A DNA stretch of 64,000 bases from an uncultured Eggerthella sp. (GCA_958431815.1 CAUASB010000002.1:62001-126000); one strand, 5' to 3'. Positions 16,768 to 25,304 are shown, numbered from the stretch's first letter. Made by a program: numbers and translations. The notes: generated by a model from the sequence alone, not told the origin.

Positions 16768-17916
16768 TTATCGCAAAGATCTCACGCACTCCCGAAGGGC
16801 AGAAATCCCCCGATCGATTTCTTCTTCGGTATTGAAATACGAAAAACTGAATCGCACAGCCCCGGACTCTTCGGTTCCCAAAGCGCGATGCATCAGCGGT
16901 GCGCAATGGGCGCCTGCGCGGGTGCATATGCCGTATTCAGACGCCAAGGAATTGGCCAACGTGGCGGAATCCACACCCATAACGCCAAGGGCAACGATAC
17001 CGCACCGGTCGATTCCGCCGCTGCCGCCCAGGACACGAACGCCCTTTATGGCACGTGCGCCTTCCTCGAACTTCAAAGCAAGGCCGCGCGCTTTAGCGTG
17101 AATGCTGTCGATGCCCACCTGTTCGATGAAACCTATACCCGCCGCCAAACCAGCCAACCCATGCGCGTTCACCGTGCCAGCCTCAAGGGCCTCGGGCATG
17201 AGGCGCGGATGCCGTTCGTCGAACGTATGGGTTCCCGACCCGCCTTCCACAAGCGGCGGAATCTCAATAGAGGGAAGAACGCACAAGCCGCCGGTGCCCT
17301 GTGGGCCGAACAAGCCTTTATGCCCGGTGAAGCACACCACATCGGCCCCGATTTCCTGCTGTAGCACGGGAAGGGCACCAGCGGTTTGGGCGGCATCCAG
17401 AACAAACAACGCACCATGCTCGTGCGCCAACGCAGCCATACGCGCTGCATCGTATACGTCGCCGGTAAGGTTCGAGGCATGCGTTGCCGCCACATAGCGC
17501 ACACCCCCTTCGGCAAGAAGCCTTTCATATGCGGCGAAATCAAGACTGCCATCCGGATTTATCGGCGCAATCTTAACCGTGCAGTTCTTCTCATCGCGCA
17601 GGCGAAACAGCGGACGGAGCACCGAATTGTGCGAAGCAGCCGTGGTGACCAAAGTTGAACCCGGCGCAGCCAAGCCCTGCAAGGAAATGTTCAAGGCCAT
17701 GGTGGCATTCAGCGTGAAGGAAACGCATGATGCAGAAGGGGTGCCAAACAACCGGGCAGCCTTTGTGCGCGCATCGAGCACCGCCCTGCCTGCCGCAAGC
17801 GAAGCAGGATGAACGCCGCGACCCGCCCCGCCGAATGAACCCAAGGCGGAAACCACAGCCTCGGTAACCTCGGGAGGCTTCCGCATTGTGGTTGCCGCAT
17901 TGTCGAAATAAATCAT
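16768..17916 (-). CDS. Cysteine desulfurase / selenocysteine lyase-like PLP enzyme
   Basis: This 382-residue class V aminotransferase-fold enzyme should mobilise sulfur or selenium from cysteine or selenocysteine. Motifs are IYFDNAATTMRKP at the N-terminus, the PLP Lys in FTGHKGLFGPQGTGG and the active-site loop Cys in RAGAHCAPLMH. It resembles the CsdB/SufS-like proteins that sit next to SelD. The operon with yedF and DUF3343, converging on selD, supports selenide delivery as its job. General Fe-S assembly is the alternative, but no suf or isc genes are here. Confidence 0.9.
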   Translation of the reverse strand: MIYFDNAATTMRKPPEVTEAVVSALGSFGGAGRGVHPASLAAGRAVLDARTKAARLFGTPSASCVSFTLNATMALNISLQGLAAPGSTLVTTAASHNSVLRPLFRLRDEKNCTVKIAPINPDGSLDFAAYERLLAEGGVRYVAATHASNLTGDVYDAARMAALAHEHGALFVLDAAQTAGALPVLQQEIGADVVCFTGHKGLFGPQGTGGLCVLPSIEIPPLVEGGSGTHTFDERHPRLMPEALEAGTVNAHGLAGLAAGIGFIEQVGIDSIHAKARGLALKFEEGARAIKGVRVLGGSGGIDRCGIVALGVMGVDSATLANSLASEYGICTRAGAHCAPLMHRALGTEESGAVRFSFSYFNTEEEIDRGISALRECVRSLR

Positions 17917-18033
17917 GTGCCCGCACTTCCCTGCTTATTCTTTCGCATTCATCATATCCAAAAAGACGCCGTGCCTTTGCGCAGCCTTTCTTCACATATC
18001 GCGTGCAGCGCTGGTCTCGGCGGTGAAATCGGG

Positions 18034-18039
18034 TACAAT
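18034..18039 (+). promoter_or_regulatory. Candidate -10 box of the acyl carrier protein gene
   Basis: TACAAT is 39 nt upstream of the start codon. No strong -35 is seen. Confidence 0.35.
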
Positions 18040-18078
18040 GTCCTCGCGTTTTATCGCACCTACGAAAGGACATATCTC

Positions 18079-18303
18079 ATGGATATCATGAAAACCATTA
18101 CCACGCTTCTGCACGACAACCTCGACATCGACCCCGAGCAGGTAACCGAGGATTCCACTTTCGATTCCTTGGGCATTGATTCTCTGGACATGGTCGAGCT
18201 CATCTGCGACCTGGAAGACGAATGCGGCATCGAGTTCGGCGAGCCCGAAAACCTCGAAACCGTAGGCGACCTGATCAACTACATCGAAGGCCTGCAGGCA
18301 TAA
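18079..18303 (+). CDS. acpP: Acyl carrier protein
   Basis: This 74-residue acidic protein carries growing acyl chains on 4'-phosphopantetheine. The attachment Ser35 is in the motif LGIDSLDMVEL, and the protein has the usual four-helix pattern. AAAGGA lies 8 nt before ATG 18079. No fatty-acid synthesis genes adjoin it, so it could be the housekeeping ACP or serve another acyl pathway. It is followed at once by two palindromic repeats and a strong terminator, making it monocistronic. Confidence 0.92.
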   Translation: MDIMKTITTLLHDNLDIDPEQVTEDSTFDSLGIDSLDMVELICDLEDECGIEFGEPENLETVGDLINYIEGLQA

Positions 18304-18365
18304 CCGTCCAAAAGGGACAGTCCCTTTTGGACGGTAACAAAATGGGGACTGTACCCATTTTGTTA
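18303..18365. repeat. Tandem GGGAC-core palindromes after the acyl carrier gene
   Basis: Copy a (18303-18335) is a perfect palindrome with 16-bp arms ACCGTCCAAAAGGGAC around a single A. Copy b (18335-18365) has perfect 12-bp arms TAACAAAATGGG around a GACTGTA centre. The arm sequences differ, yet each pairs with its own partner and both keep the GGGAC core. They begin at the last base of the stop codon. Confidence 0.85.
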
Positions 18366-18370
18366 TTTTG

Positions 18371-18401
18371 AGCGGATGGTTCAAAGCCATCCGCTTTTTT
18401 T
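18371..18401 (+). terminator. Rho-independent terminator of the acyl carrier gene
   Basis: AGCGGATGG and CCATCCGCT form a 9-bp stem with a 6-7 nt loop, followed by seven Ts. Confidence 0.9.
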
Positions 18402-18420
18402 GTTGCCAAAATACGGCAGA

Positions 18421-18530
18421 AGTTCAATTTTCTTTGCCGAAAAGTTCTTTAGTTCAATTTCAAAGCGTGCTAAGCTCCAATAAATTGAACTTTTGGACGT
18501 TTATTTCCCTTAGTTCAAATTATTTTGAAC
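18421..18530. promoter_or_regulatory. Array of AGTTCAATTT operator-like sites
   Basis: The 10-mer AGTTCAATTT occurs at 18421-18430 (+), 18451-18460 (+) and 18482-18491 (-). The related AGTTCAAAT is at 18512-18520 (+), and the last forms a dyad with TTTTGAAC at 18523-18530. Successive sites start 30-31 bp apart, about three helical turns. The array ends 13 nt before the start of the HTH-aminotransferase gene, which makes autoregulation by its own N-terminal HTH domain plausible. Confidence 0.7.
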
Positions 18531-18543
18531 CGAAAGGAACACC

Positions 18544-20106
18544 ATGGCACAAAGCTCCTTTTCCGATCGTTTGAAAGAGGCAATGGAAAAAGCCGGCATG
18601 AAGCAGGCGGATTTGATCCACACCGCCGAAGCTTCTGGCTTCAAACTGGGCAAAAGCCAAGTCAGCCAGTACGTGAGCGGCAAAACCATACCCCGTCCCG
18701 ACACCATGGCGGAGCTCGCCGTTACCCTTGGCGTTTCCCCCGAATGGCTTGCCGAAGGCAGCAGCGAGCAGGGCGCTAACAAACCTGCCGAACGCACCAA
18801 TGAGGCTGAGCCCAGCGCCGACAACGCACCCGTAAGCCAAGCAAACACCCACCCCACCGCCGAAACCCCCATCGAAGGGAGCACCCCCATGCGCCAGTTC
18901 AAGAAATCTTCCAAACTCGACAACGTTTTGTACGACGTTCGCGGCCCCGTTGTCGACGAGGCGGCTCGTATGGAGCGTCAGGGCACCCGCATCCTAAAGC
19001 TGAACATCGGCAACCCAGCCCCCTTCGGCTTCCGCACGCCCGATGAAGTGATTCAAGACATGCGCCATCAGCTGCCCGACTGCGAAGGCTACAGCGATTC
19101 CAAGGGCCTTTTCAGCGCCCGCAAGGCAATCATGCAGTACTCGCAGATCAAAGGTCTACCCAACGTTGACATGGACTGCATCTACACCGGCAACGGCGTA
19201 AGCGAACTCATCAACCTGTGCATGCAGGCTCTCTTGGACAACGGCGACGAGATTCTGATTCCTAGCCCCGATTACCCGCTGTGGACGGCCTGCGCCACGC
19301 TTGCCGGCGGCAACCCCGTCCATTACGTGTGTGACGAGCAGGCCGAATGGTACCCCGACATCCAGGACATCGAGCGCAAAATCACCCCGCGCACCAAGGC
19401 TATCGTCATCATCAACCCCAACAACCCCACTGGCGCGCTGTACCCCCGCGAAGTATTGCAGGAAATCGTGGAAGTTGCCCGCAAGCACCAGCTGATGATC
19501 TTCTCGGACGAAATCTACGATCGCTTGGTAATGGATGGTGAAGAGCACGTTTCCATTGCCAGCCTGGCACCCGATTTGTTCTGCATCACCTTCAGCGGTC
19601 TTTCGAAAAGCCACATGATCGCCGGCTACCGCATCGGCTGGATGGTGCTTTCCGGCAACCGCGCCTGCGCCCGCGACTTCATCTTGGGCCTGGACATGCT
19701 CTCCAACATGCGCCTGTGCTCGAATGTGCCGGCGCAGAGCATCGTGCAAACGGCCCTGTGGGGGCACCAAAGCGTAGAGAGCTATCTGGTTCCCGGTGGG
19801 CGCGTATACGAACAGCGCGAGTACGTGTACAACGCGCTCAACAGCATCGACGGCATCACCGCCGTAAAGCCCAAGGGCGGCTTCTACATCTTCCCGAAGA
19901 TTGACACCAAGAAGTTCAACATCACCAACGACGAGCAGTTTGCGCTTGACCTTCTGCACGAAAAGAAGATCCTGCTCGTTCCTGGCAAAGGCTTCAACTG
20001 GCAGCAGCCCGACCATTTCCGCGTGGTGTACTTGCCCCGCATCGAAGTGCTTACCGAGTGCATGACGAACTTGGACGACTTCCTGCACCATTACCGTCAG
20101 GCATAG
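18544..20106 (+). CDS. XRE-type HTH fused to AlaA-like alanine/valine aminotransferase
   Basis: This 520-residue protein joins a helix-turn-helix domain (1-72: FSDRLKEAMEKAGMKQADL, KSQVSQYVSGKTIPRPDTM) through a low-complexity linker (73-115) to a complete class I aminotransferase (116-520). The enzyme part closely resembles E. coli AlaA, with KSSKLDNV-YD-RGPV, LNIGNPAPFGF, the aspartate loop INPNNPTGALYP and the PLP Lys355 in SGLSKSHMIAGYR. It should make alanine from pyruvate and glutamate. GAAAGGAAC precedes ATG 18544. A second GAAGGGAG site lies 7 nt before Met116 (18889), so a free enzyme could also be made. Confidence 0.9.
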   Translation: MAQSSFSDRLKEAMEKAGMKQADLIHTAEASGFKLGKSQVSQYVSGKTIPRPDTMAELAVTLGVSPEWLAEGSSEQGANKPAERTNEAEPSADNAPVSQANTHPTAETPIEGSTPMRQFKKSSKLDNVLYDVRGPVVDEAARMERQGTRILKLNIGNPAPFGFRTPDEVIQDMRHQLPDCEGYSDSKGLFSARKAIMQYSQIKGLPNVDMDCIYTGNGVSELINLCMQALLDNGDEILIPSPDYPLWTACATLAGGNPVHYVCDEQAEWYPDIQDIERKITPRTKAIVIINPNNPTGALYPREVLQEIVEVARKHQLMIFSDEIYDRLVMDGEEHVSIASLAPDLFCITFSGLSKSHMIAGYRIGWMVLSGNRACARDFILGLDMLSNMRLCSNVPAQSIVQTALWGHQSVESYLVPGGRVYEQREYVYNALNSIDGITAVKPKGGFYIFPKIDTKKFNITNDEQFALDLLHEKKILLVPGKGFNWQQPDHFRVVYLPRIEVLTECMTNLDDFLHHYRQA

Positions 20107-20147
20107 CGCTGAAGCCATTTCGGAGCCGAAATCAAGACGTTACTTCC

Positions 20148-20181
20148 CGCCCCTTCAACACTACGCTGAAGGGGCGTTTTT
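20148..20181 (+). terminator. Rho-independent terminator of the aminotransferase gene
   Basis: A 10-bp perfect stem (CGCCCCTTCA/TGAAGGGGCG) with a 9-nt loop is followed by TTTTTG. Confidence 0.9.
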
Positions 20182-20234
20182 GTTGCCTGGAAACCAAGCA
20201 ACCCCATTTCCAAATTCGAAAGAAAGCTGGGTCT

Positions 20235-20807
20235 ATGAAAAAACTGCTGTTCGTGAACGCCTGCGTCAACCGCGAAACCTCTCGTTCCCTGAAGCTTGCC
20301 CACGGCGTCATCGAAGCCATGCAAAAGGAAGAGCCCTTCGAAGTAACCGAAGTGGTGCTTGAAGAAGAGCAGATTGCTCCCCTTACCTCCGAAACGCTTA
20401 ACGCTCGCCAAGCGCTGGCGCAGGAAGGCAAACTCGACGATGCCGCCTTCGCGCGCGCCCGCCAGTTCCGCGATGCCGACCGTATTGTGATCGCCGCACC
20501 GTTTTGGGCGTCCAGCTACCCCGCATCGCTGAAGGCGTACATCGAGGACATCGACGTAGTGGGCATTCTGTACCGCTATGGCGAACGCGGCCCCGTTGGC
20601 CTGTGCAACGCCGACAAACTGGTGTACGCAACCACCCGCGGCGGCATGCTGCCCGACGAAGCGGATTGCGGCTACCAGAACATTGCCATGCTTGCCCGTG
20701 CATACGGCATCGGCGAATGCGAATGCGTGAGCGCCGCAGGCTTGGATATCATCGGCGCCGATGCGGATGCTCTACTTGCTGCAGCATTGGAAAAGGCAAC
20801 GAAGTAG
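20235..20807 (+). CDS. Flavodoxin-fold NAD(P)H oxidoreductase (azoreductase/quinone reductase type)
   Basis: This 190-residue cytoplasmic protein has the flavodoxin-like fold of FMN-dependent NADH azoreductases and MdaB/NQO1-type quinone reductases. Visible are the N-terminal phosphate-binding strand-loop KKLLFVNACVNRETSRSLKL, the FMN loop APFWASSYPASLKAYI and ATTRGGMLPD. It is monocistronic between two terminators, with a TetR gene next downstream. The natural substrate (quinone, azo or nitro compound) cannot be told. ATG 20235 follows GAAAGC. Confidence 0.82.
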   Translation: MKKLLFVNACVNRETSRSLKLAHGVIEAMQKEEPFEVTEVVLEEEQIAPLTSETLNARQALAQEGKLDDAAFARARQFRDADRIVIAAPFWASSYPASLKAYIEDIDVVGILYRYGERGPVGLCNADKLVYATTRGGMLPDEADCGYQNIAMLARAYGIGECECVSAAGLDIIGADADALLAAALEKATK

Positions 20808-20829
20808 CGCTATCTAGAAACCAGAACCT

Positions 20830-20863
20830 GAAGGGTCTTGCAATGCGGGGCCCTTCTTTTTTT
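20830..20863 (+). terminator. Rho-independent terminator of the oxidoreductase gene
   Basis: An 8-bp stem (GAAGGGTC/GGCCCTTC, one wobble) is followed by seven Ts. Confidence 0.88.
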
Positions 20864-21189
20864 GCCAAGAAGATCAACGCGGGGCCCAGCCAAGTAAGCA
20901 AGCGGAAAGCAAACGGACTCCCATCGGTTGCTCAAAGGGGTTCAAGCCCGCTATATCTCAAGACCCGACATACCTCTCCTATGCACCCATGCCAACATTG
21001 CCGTCACACGACTAGAGTTACAGACCTCGCTGTTTCCACACTATTCATCAATATGACCAGGTGCTATAGTTCTATTTCGACACCTATATGTCATAAGATA
21101 CCTTTAGGTAATTGATAGATTTTTTCATACACCCTAGGAGCTCTTGCTACTATTTACTGCGCACTGGCAAGCCAATCGAAAGGAACACC
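20864..21189. other. Intergenic region before the TetR gene
   Basis: No gene is visible in these 326 nt. The part from 21050 to 21150 is AT-rich and has short dyads (AGGTGCTATAG near 21059 and TAGGTGT-like complements), the likely TetR promoter and operator. A GGGTTCAAGCCC segment at 20938-20951 resembles a T-arm, but no cloverleaf can be formed. Confidence 0.4.
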
Positions 21190-21759
21190 ATGGCAGCAGA
21201 AACCGACTTGCGCATCGTGAAAACGCTTGAAGCCATTCACGCTTCTTTCGAAAAGCTGGCTGCAGAGAAGCCCCTTTCCGACATCTCTGTTGCAGCGCTG
21301 TGCCGTGAAGCGCGCATTGGCAAGAAAACGTTCTACCGCCACTTTCCTTCGCTAAGCAGCCTTGCCAACGAATACCTTGAGGCATTCTTCGAAACGTTTT
21401 TGATTCAGACCGAAGGTCTGAGCTTGCCCGACCAGACCAACGAGCTGATTCCCCAACTGGTGACATACCTTTGCACCGAGGGCAATGCCAACCCTGTTTA
21501 CGAATGCCTTGTTTGCGGCACAAGCTCCGAGGAGCTGTGCCATGCGCTCGTCAATCGCCTTACCGAGCTGCAGCGCATCAACACCCGCAAATTCGGCCGT
21601 CTTTCTGCTGCCGAAATATCGCTAGCGTTGGTGTTCGTCACCAACACGGCAATCACCCTTTACCAGCAATGGGTCAGCGAGGGCAAGCACCTTTCCGCCA
21701 AACGCCTCGCCGAGCTTTCCCAAAGCTTGGTTTCCGGCGAAGAATCCCTTCGCAGGTAA
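21190..21759 (+). CDS. TetR-family transcriptional regulator
   Basis: This 189-residue protein has the N-terminal TetR HTH (residues about 10-55: EKPLSDISVAALCREARIGK followed by KTFYRHFPSLSSLANEYL). The C-terminal ligand domain has little family similarity. ATG 21190 has GAAAGGAAC just upstream, identical to the ribosome site of the HTH-aminotransferase gene; the frame is open further upstream but crosses the AT-rich promoter region. Targets are unknown. The flanking oxidoreductase or PatB could be among them. Confidence 0.88.
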   Translation: MAAETDLRIVKTLEAIHASFEKLAAEKPLSDISVAALCREARIGKKTFYRHFPSLSSLANEYLEAFFETFLIQTEGLSLPDQTNELIPQLVTYLCTEGNANPVYECLVCGTSSEELCHALVNRLTELQRINTRKFGRLSAAEISLALVFVTNTAITLYQQWVSEGKHLSAKRLAELSQSLVSGEESLRR

Positions 21760-21774
21760 AGCTCACAACAAAAA

Positions 21775-21822
21775 GCCGTCCTGCCTGCAAACCCGAAGAT
21801 ACAGACTCGCAAGCAGGACGGC
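21775..21822 (-). terminator. Terminator of the patB-like gene
   Basis: A perfect 10-bp stem (GCCGTCCTGC/GCAGGACGGC) with a long 28-nt loop is followed by TTTTT on the minus strand. It lies between the converging tetR and patB genes. Confidence 0.75.
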
Positions 21823-21848
21823 ATAAAACAATCACCGGTTAATACCGT

Positions 21849-23009
21849 TTAATTCCTTCGTTGAAGCACAGGAATCATCCTGTCCAGCGCTTCGACAAGG
21901 GTGCTTCGAGGACATGCCAAATTGATGCGCAAAAAGCCTTCGCCCGATGCGCCGTAACTACGCCCGTTGCTCAGCACAACTCCTGCTTCCTCGCGGATTT
22001 CACGACAAAGGCCCTTTGTCCCACTGGCAAGCCCGCGGCAATCCACCCACAGCAAATAGGTGGCTTCTCCCCGCACCGCAAAGACACCGGGCACCTCGTC
22101 TAACCGCTCACGGGCATATGCGCGGTTGTCCCACACGTAAGCGCACAGGGCATCCAACCATTCCCCGCCTTCGTTGAACGCAGCGATTGCCGCATCTACC
22201 GCAAAGACGTTAGGCTCGGCCACTTCATCGTTGTTAAAACCCCGCACCACACGCGTGCGCAGCTGTTCGCTGGGAATGCACACCGCCGACGTTTGGATGC
22301 CCGCCAAATTGAACGACTTGCTAGGAGCAACAAGAGAAACGCTGTTGTCGCGGCACACCGCCGAAACAGAGGCAAACGGAACATAAGCGCTTCCCGGCGC
22401 CGTTATATCGCAGTGCACTTCGTCGGAGACCACCACTACGCCGTACCGAGCGCCCAATTCGCCAATCTTCGCCAGTTCTTCGGCGCTCCAAATACGCCCT
22501 ACGGGGTTGTGGGGGTTGCACAGCACCATCATCGTTACCTGAGGGTCCGCCATATGCTGCTCAAGCTCGTCGAAATCAATCGAGTACGCACCGTCCTCAT
22601 ATACTAGAGGAGCTTCTTCCACCACACGTCCGTTGTTCGCCACGGAATTAAAGAAGATGTTGTACACCGGCGTTTGCAGCAGCACCTTTTCCGCCGGAAG
22701 CGTAAGCCTGCGCACAATGCTTGAAAGCGCCGGAACCGCACCCGAGGTGAAATTCAGCCATTCAGGCTGCAGCGCGAAGCCATGTCTGCGCTCCCACCAG
22801 CTGCAATACGCCTCATACCATTCTTTCGGCACATCAGCATAGCCGAACACACCATGCGCCGCCCTGCGCTCTATGGCACGACGCACCGCTGGGGCTGTCG
22901 GGAAATCCATGTCAGCGACCCAAAGCGGTAGCTCGTTTTCGCCTACATTCCACTTGAAAGAATTGGTATTGCGCCGATTCGGCACCGTATCGAAATCAAA
23001 GTCAGTCAC
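21849..23009 (-). CDS. PatB/MalY-type cystathionine beta-lyase (C-S lyase)
   Basis: This 386-residue PLP enzyme of the aminotransferase I fold should cleave C-S bonds of cystathionine or cysteine conjugates. It has the family start FDFDTVPNRRNTNSFKW, then LPLWVADMDFPTAPAV, the GYADVPKEWYEAYCSW region, CNPHNPVGRIW, DEVHCDI and the PLP Lys in APSKSFNLAGIQTS. It fits sulfur amino-acid metabolism together with cysE further along. A regulatory MalY-like role is possible. Confidence 0.92.
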   Translation of the reverse strand: MTDFDFDTVPNRRNTNSFKWNVGENELPLWVADMDFPTAPAVRRAIERRAAHGVFGYADVPKEWYEAYCSWWERRHGFALQPEWLNFTSGAVPALSSIVRRLTLPAEKVLLQTPVYNIFFNSVANNGRVVEEAPLVYEDGAYSIDFDELEQHMADPQVTMMVLCNPHNPVGRIWSAEELAKIGELGARYGVVVVSDEVHCDITAPGSAYVPFASVSAVCRDNSVSLVAPSKSFNLAGIQTSAVCIPSEQLRTRVVRGFNNDEVAEPNVFAVDAAIAAFNEGGEWLDALCAYVWDNRAYARERLDEVPGVFAVRGEATYLLWVDCRGLASGTKGLCREIREEAGVVLSNGRSYGASGEGFLRINLACPRSTLVEALDRMIPVLQRRN

Positions 23010-23060
23010 TGTTCGCCCTCCATCGAAGCTGCGTGCACGAAAATGTTAGAGCACCGGTTC

Positions 23061-23097
23061 AGCCAAAAGGCAACCAAAAGGGACTGTCCCTTTTGGC
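23061..23097. repeat. GGGAC-core palindrome after the DUF3737 gene
   Basis: Perfect 10-bp arms CCAAAAGGGA and TCCCTTTTGG surround CTG at 23074-23096. An extra AGCCAAAAGG arm copy lies just outside. The palindrome abuts the stop codon of the DUF3737 gene. Confidence 0.85.
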
Positions 23098-24003
23098 TTA
23101 CTTTCGCCAGGATACCTTTGTTTTCGCCTGTGGGGCTGCCGCCTTGCAAGAAATGCACGTTTTTGCAGGATCGACCTGATCGGGCTCAATCACCAATTCG
23201 CCAATGCTCTCGCATGCGATGGAGCCGCCCTTTGGATTCAGCACACTTTCAATACGCGAGTCGATCTCGGCTTCCACTGTGGAGTATTCGAAAGCGAGCG
23301 TGGTGTTCAACAGTTTGCAGTTCACCATTTTCAGATTCTCGATATAGCACAGACCCTGCAGGCTCTCGATGGTGCAGTTGATAAACGTAAGGTTCTTCGA
23401 GTTCCATCCCAGATACTCGCCCACGATAACGCTGTCGCGCACCACCACGTTTTCCGTATTCCAGAAGGCATCTTTTGAAATGAGCTTCGAATTCGCCACC
23501 TCGACATTGCGGGCGCCATCAAAGCAATAGTTGCCGGTAAGGGCCAAGCCGTCGATGGCAACATCAGAGCTGTTCATAGCGAAGTAATCGCCCCGTGCCT
23601 GAACGCAGGAAAGATGCACGTCCTGGCACATCCACAGTGTTTCTGCGGCATCGGTAAACGTGACGTTTTCCAGCGTTACATCCTGGCAGCGCCTGAAGTT
23701 CTTAGGGGCCTGCAGCACCGAATCGCTTACGACAATATGGTTGGTGTACCACACGCCCGAACGTGCCATTTCCAGCCAGAAGGAGTTGTTCACCTGAACA
23801 TGCTCGCAATACCACAGCGGGTACTTCCACTCGAAATTGCAGCGATCAAGGGCAATGTTGGAGCTTTCTTTCAAGGGCGATTCCCCGTTTGAGAACACGC
23901 AGTTCTTGAACTGAATGCCTCTGCTGGCAAAACCGGCGCGCTCGCCTTCCAGCACTTGTTCGGCAACCACCGCTTTGTTTTCCGGCGTTTCGTTTATTGT
24001 CAT
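23098..24003 (-). CDS. DUF3737 right-handed beta-helix protein
   Basis: This 301-residue protein matches the DUF3737 family, whose members carry repeating short strands of a pectate-lyase-like right-handed beta-helix. Repeats such as NVTFTDAAETLWMCQDV, NCTIESLQGLCYIENLKMVN and GNYCFDGARNVEVANSKLIS recur about every 20 residues. No signal peptide or membrane helix is seen, so it is probably cytoplasmic. The C-terminus carries a CxxC (TCISCKA). Function is unknown. I chose ATG 24003, close to AAAGG; an upstream start at 24045 would add 14 residues. Confidence 0.8.
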   Translation of the reverse strand: MTINETPENKAVVAEQVLEGERAGFASRGIQFKNCVFSNGESPLKESSNIALDRCNFEWKYPLWYCEHVQVNNSFWLEMARSGVWYTNHIVVSDSVLQAPKNFRRCQDVTLENVTFTDAAETLWMCQDVHLSCVQARGDYFAMNSSDVAIDGLALTGNYCFDGARNVEVANSKLISKDAFWNTENVVVRDSVIVGEYLGWNSKNLTFINCTIESLQGLCYIENLKMVNCKLLNTTLAFEYSTVEAEIDSRIESVLNPKGGSIACESIGELVIEPDQVDPAKTCISCKAAAPQAKTKVSWRK

Positions 24004-24134
24004 AGCGCCTTTGGCTCCTTTCCCAGCATGCTGGTTTAGCGACACAGCGTTACTTATTTATCCTTAACTATAAGCAACGCCGCGTCACGTGTAAAGCGCA
24101 TGGGAATCGCCAGCTATATCCGATAGAGCACAGA

Positions 24135-24151
24135 AGCCGCACCCTGCGGCT
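24135..24151 (-). terminator. Small hairpin downstream of the DUF2797 gene
   Basis: A 7-bp stem AGCCGCA/TGCGGCT has a 3-nt loop, 50 nt after the stop. The following T-tract is weak (TTCTGTG). Confidence 0.35.
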
Positions 24152-24200
24152 GCTAGTGCCCACATCCACGAAACGCAAAAACGAACCCTACAGCACCGCC

Positions 24201-25178
24201 CTAGAACAAGGAAATCTGCTGCGGTGCCGATTCGTAGCGAAAGGTCACTTCACCTTCCAGCAGATCAACCGCATGCCCCTTCCAGCTTTTCAGCGAAACC
24301 ACGTAGCCGAAGTTATCCTGCTTCATAACAAGTTTGTCGCCCACCATGCCAATGCAGGTACCCGCGCATTCCGTTTCGTGCCCAACAGGCATTTGGAGCT
24401 CGCTTGCATCAGGCGAAGGCCCACCGAAGTAGAAATAGGAAAGATCCTGTGGCTTTTCAGCAAGCGAAAAGCCAGCCTCATGCACCGCCGGCACCTGGGC
24501 AAGCTCGTTGGCTCGTATATCAAGCGCCGAACATGCGGCAGCAGGATCATAAGGTTCCTCGGCAAGCAAGCGCGCCTTCACCGCTGCACGCATGGTTTCA
24601 AACACGTTGGGCTGCGCGCACAATGCCGCTTCCAGCTTTCGCGCCTCGTCGGCGTTGCCGAAATGTCCCACAATGCGTGCGGCCCTGGCACCCTGTTCCA
24701 ACAAACGCTCTATTCCACGTGTTTCCGAAGAAATGCCAGCCTTTATGTGTTGGGGCGAAAAGTACGCCAAATACACGTAGTGGGGCGTTTCGTTGTAAGC
24801 ACGCTGCTGAGGCGAAATGGTTTCCGCGTAATAGAACGAGGGGTTGAATCCCGTTGCCTCCTTGCAGGCAGGGCACATATCGTCCTTTTCCGTGGGAAGC
24901 AACTCGATCTTCAAGGGACACACGCTTTTTTGATGTGTGAGCAAATCGAATCGCCCCACGCAAAAGCGTGCCGGCAACTGTTTCAGCGTGAACGTCTTGC
25001 CCCTCACGCTGAACCGATGCTGCGTCGCATTGTCTATGTCGTTCATCAGAAGGTAAGGGCCCGCATCATCGAACCCATGCCCTGCAAGCACCGTAGTATG
25101 TGCGTCTTGGAACCGTGCCATATATACCCCATTCGGTACATGCCTCTTTTCGGGAGGCGCTTCATATATCGGCACCAT
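24201..25178 (-). CDS. DUF2797 family protein
   Basis: This 325-residue protein resembles the DUF2797 family. It has an N-terminal all-beta segment, a central cysteine cluster (CPLKIELLPTEKDDMCPAC) and a GIY-YIG-like stretch VYLAYFSPQHIKAGISSETR followed by IERLLEQGARAARIVG. GIY-YIG folds are often nucleases, but the family has no proven function. A C-terminal beta region ends the protein. The start at 25178 is the most upstream ATG; an internal Met at residue 20 is possible. It is monocistronic on the minus strand. Confidence 0.75.
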   Translation of the reverse strand: MVPIYEAPPEKRHVPNGVYMARFQDAHTTVLAGHGFDDAGPYLLMNDIDNATQHRFSVRGKTFTLKQLPARFCVGRFDLLTHQKSVCPLKIELLPTEKDDMCPACKEATGFNPSFYYAETISPQQRAYNETPHYVYLAYFSPQHIKAGISSETRGIERLLEQGARAARIVGHFGNADEARKLEAALCAQPNVFETMRAAVKARLLAEEPYDPAAACSALDIRANELAQVPAVHEAGFSLAEKPQDLSYFYFGGPSPDASELQMPVGHETECAGTCIGMVGDKLVMKQDNFGYVVSLKSWKGHAVDLLEGEVTFRYESAPQQISLF

Positions 25179-25304
25179 AATACCCGCTTGCCGTGCAGCA
25201 TCCGTGAAGAATTAGCCTTGGTAAACTTTTATTACATGGAACAGTGTTGCGCATGCGCGCGGCGAAACCGCCGAACCCGCTAGCAAGTTCACGATGCAAA
25301 GGAG

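Noticed and set aside
20938..20951. T-arm-like sequence GGGTTCAAGCCC suggesting a tRNA or attachment site
   Set aside because: No acceptor, D or anticodon stems can be paired around it, and no integrase or direct repeat is nearby.
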